From Dillenia suffruticosa (Eukaryota > Streptophyta > Magnoliopsida > Dilleniales > Dilleniaceae): DNA of 64,000 bases. The notes below the pieces were generated by a model. It worked only from the letters and a program-made list of their open reading frames with translations. It had not been told where the DNA came from and searched no databases. Positions 63,526-64,000 of the stretch are shown here, piece after piece; position 1 is the first letter of the stretch; each line of letters starts with the position of its first letter. Location: NCBI GenBank assembly GCA_033439265.1, contig JAVTVX010000016.1, positions 16,476,701 through 16,540,700 on the forward strand, written 5' to 3'. Both the position numbers and the translations under genes were made by a program.

Positions 63526-64000
63526 AGCTACGGTGGTTCACAGAGCAGATGCTTTCAGAGTAAGAGTTTTGAGGAGCTTTGAGGAAAGAAATGTTTCATA
63601 CTTAATATAATATTTTTGTATTAGAATCCAATTACAAAGCGCGCCATTTTGTACTGCTCTTTTTTTTCTTCACCCGCCTTTTTTCCGCACTTCTTACCGC
63701 CTTTTTTAAATTAAAATTCTTACCACTGCCTTTTTCTTCTTTCATATATTTCTTTTTTCATATTTTTAAATCGGTAAGATTTGTTGCATATTGATTTTAT
63801 ATAATTTTTAATTTTATGTCGAGAACTTAGAATAGTGAAAAAGCCACTCAATCTAAAATTTATTATTAAATTCTTTTTAAATTAGATTTCATCATGACTT
63901 AATTGCTACCACTTTATTACCACCGGTTAGTATGCATAATTGCAAATAACAATTAAATAAAACTGATAACACATATCTAAAAAATCGTCATCTATTCAAA
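63526..64000. other. Upstream flank of the tnpA-like exon; nothing recognised
   Basis: AT-rich with T-rich tracts (63655-63740). It is probably the internal spacer of the CACTA-B element. Confidence 0.45.

Larger units (their letters stand above)
61053..64000 (-). mobile_element. Second CACTA family B element, 3' end, minus strand, continues beyond window
   Basis: It starts CACTACAAAATTAGAG, and its first 150 bp resemble the inverted right end of the first CACTA-B. A subterminal repeat zone (61200-62580) has GTTAGTAAAATTAGTG and GTTACCATGTGTTACC words, the complement of those at 48840-49910. A tnpA-like first exon lies at 63411-63525 on the minus strand. The 5' end and any TNP2 gene are to the right of the window. 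Confidence 0.82.

Overview
The window is nuclear DNA of a flowering plant, probably a woody eudicot. It is AT-rich and dominated by nested, decayed transposable elements. The evidence is Ty3/gypsy chromoviruses of the Del/Tekay type, a Tat-lineage gypsy fragment, Ty1/copia elements, two CACTA (En/Spm) families, and a leucine-rich-repeat receptor kinase (LRR-XII, Xa21/EFR-like) with the single kinase intron typical of that plant subfamily. There are no operons, no CRISPR array and no rRNA or convincing tRNA gene. The species cannot be named from the sequence.

Layout. 1-8247: Tekay-1, minus strand, left LTR cut by the window edge. 8253-9061: copy A of a sequence that also lies upstream of the receptor kinase. 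9062-13122: a CACTA end fragment and a decayed copia element. 13970-18009: upstream copy B, then the receptor-kinase pseudogene (two frameshifts and one stop). 19227-31823: Tekay-2, plus strand. Its 5' LTR is split by a solo LTR (21261-25053, target duplication ATTAT) that itself carries a captured piece of pol. 33411-33821: a small broken GRF-type zinc-finger gene. 34070-34900: a truncated CACTA of family A. 35014-37600: a Tat-type gypsy fragment with 3'-UTR tandem repeats. 38792-50101: a CACTA family-B element with TNP2 and tnpA-like genes, the TNP2 gene split by a solo LTR (41175-44282, target duplication TATAA). 50355-61052: copy C of the kinase upstream region, split by a complete copia element (51095-60152) that in turn holds a complete non-autonomous CACTA (57036-58227, target duplication TTT). 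61053-64000: the 3' end of a second CACTA-B element in the opposite orientation.

How it works together. The only host-like genes are the LRR receptor kinase (pathogen-recognition type, non-RD kinase) and the GRF zinc-finger protein; both are broken as written. The nesting gives a relative order: copia inserted into copy C and was later hit by the CACTA-A element; CACTA-B was hit by a Tekay solo LTR; the Tekay-2 LTR was hit by another Tekay LTR. Three copies of the kinase upstream region imply a local or segmental duplication and predict another kinase copy beyond the right edge.

The most interesting signals are: a conserved splice-donor-like site in every Tekay LTR paired with good acceptors just before gag, suggesting a spliced leader; an LTR promoter built from a telo-box palindrome, a CT tract and a GC-rich leader; tRNA-like A and B boxes at identical spacing in two CACTA-A elements; pol sequence embedded in an LTR; and a chimeric Tekay-2. 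All calls were made by eye. Identities and family assignments are estimates, not alignments.
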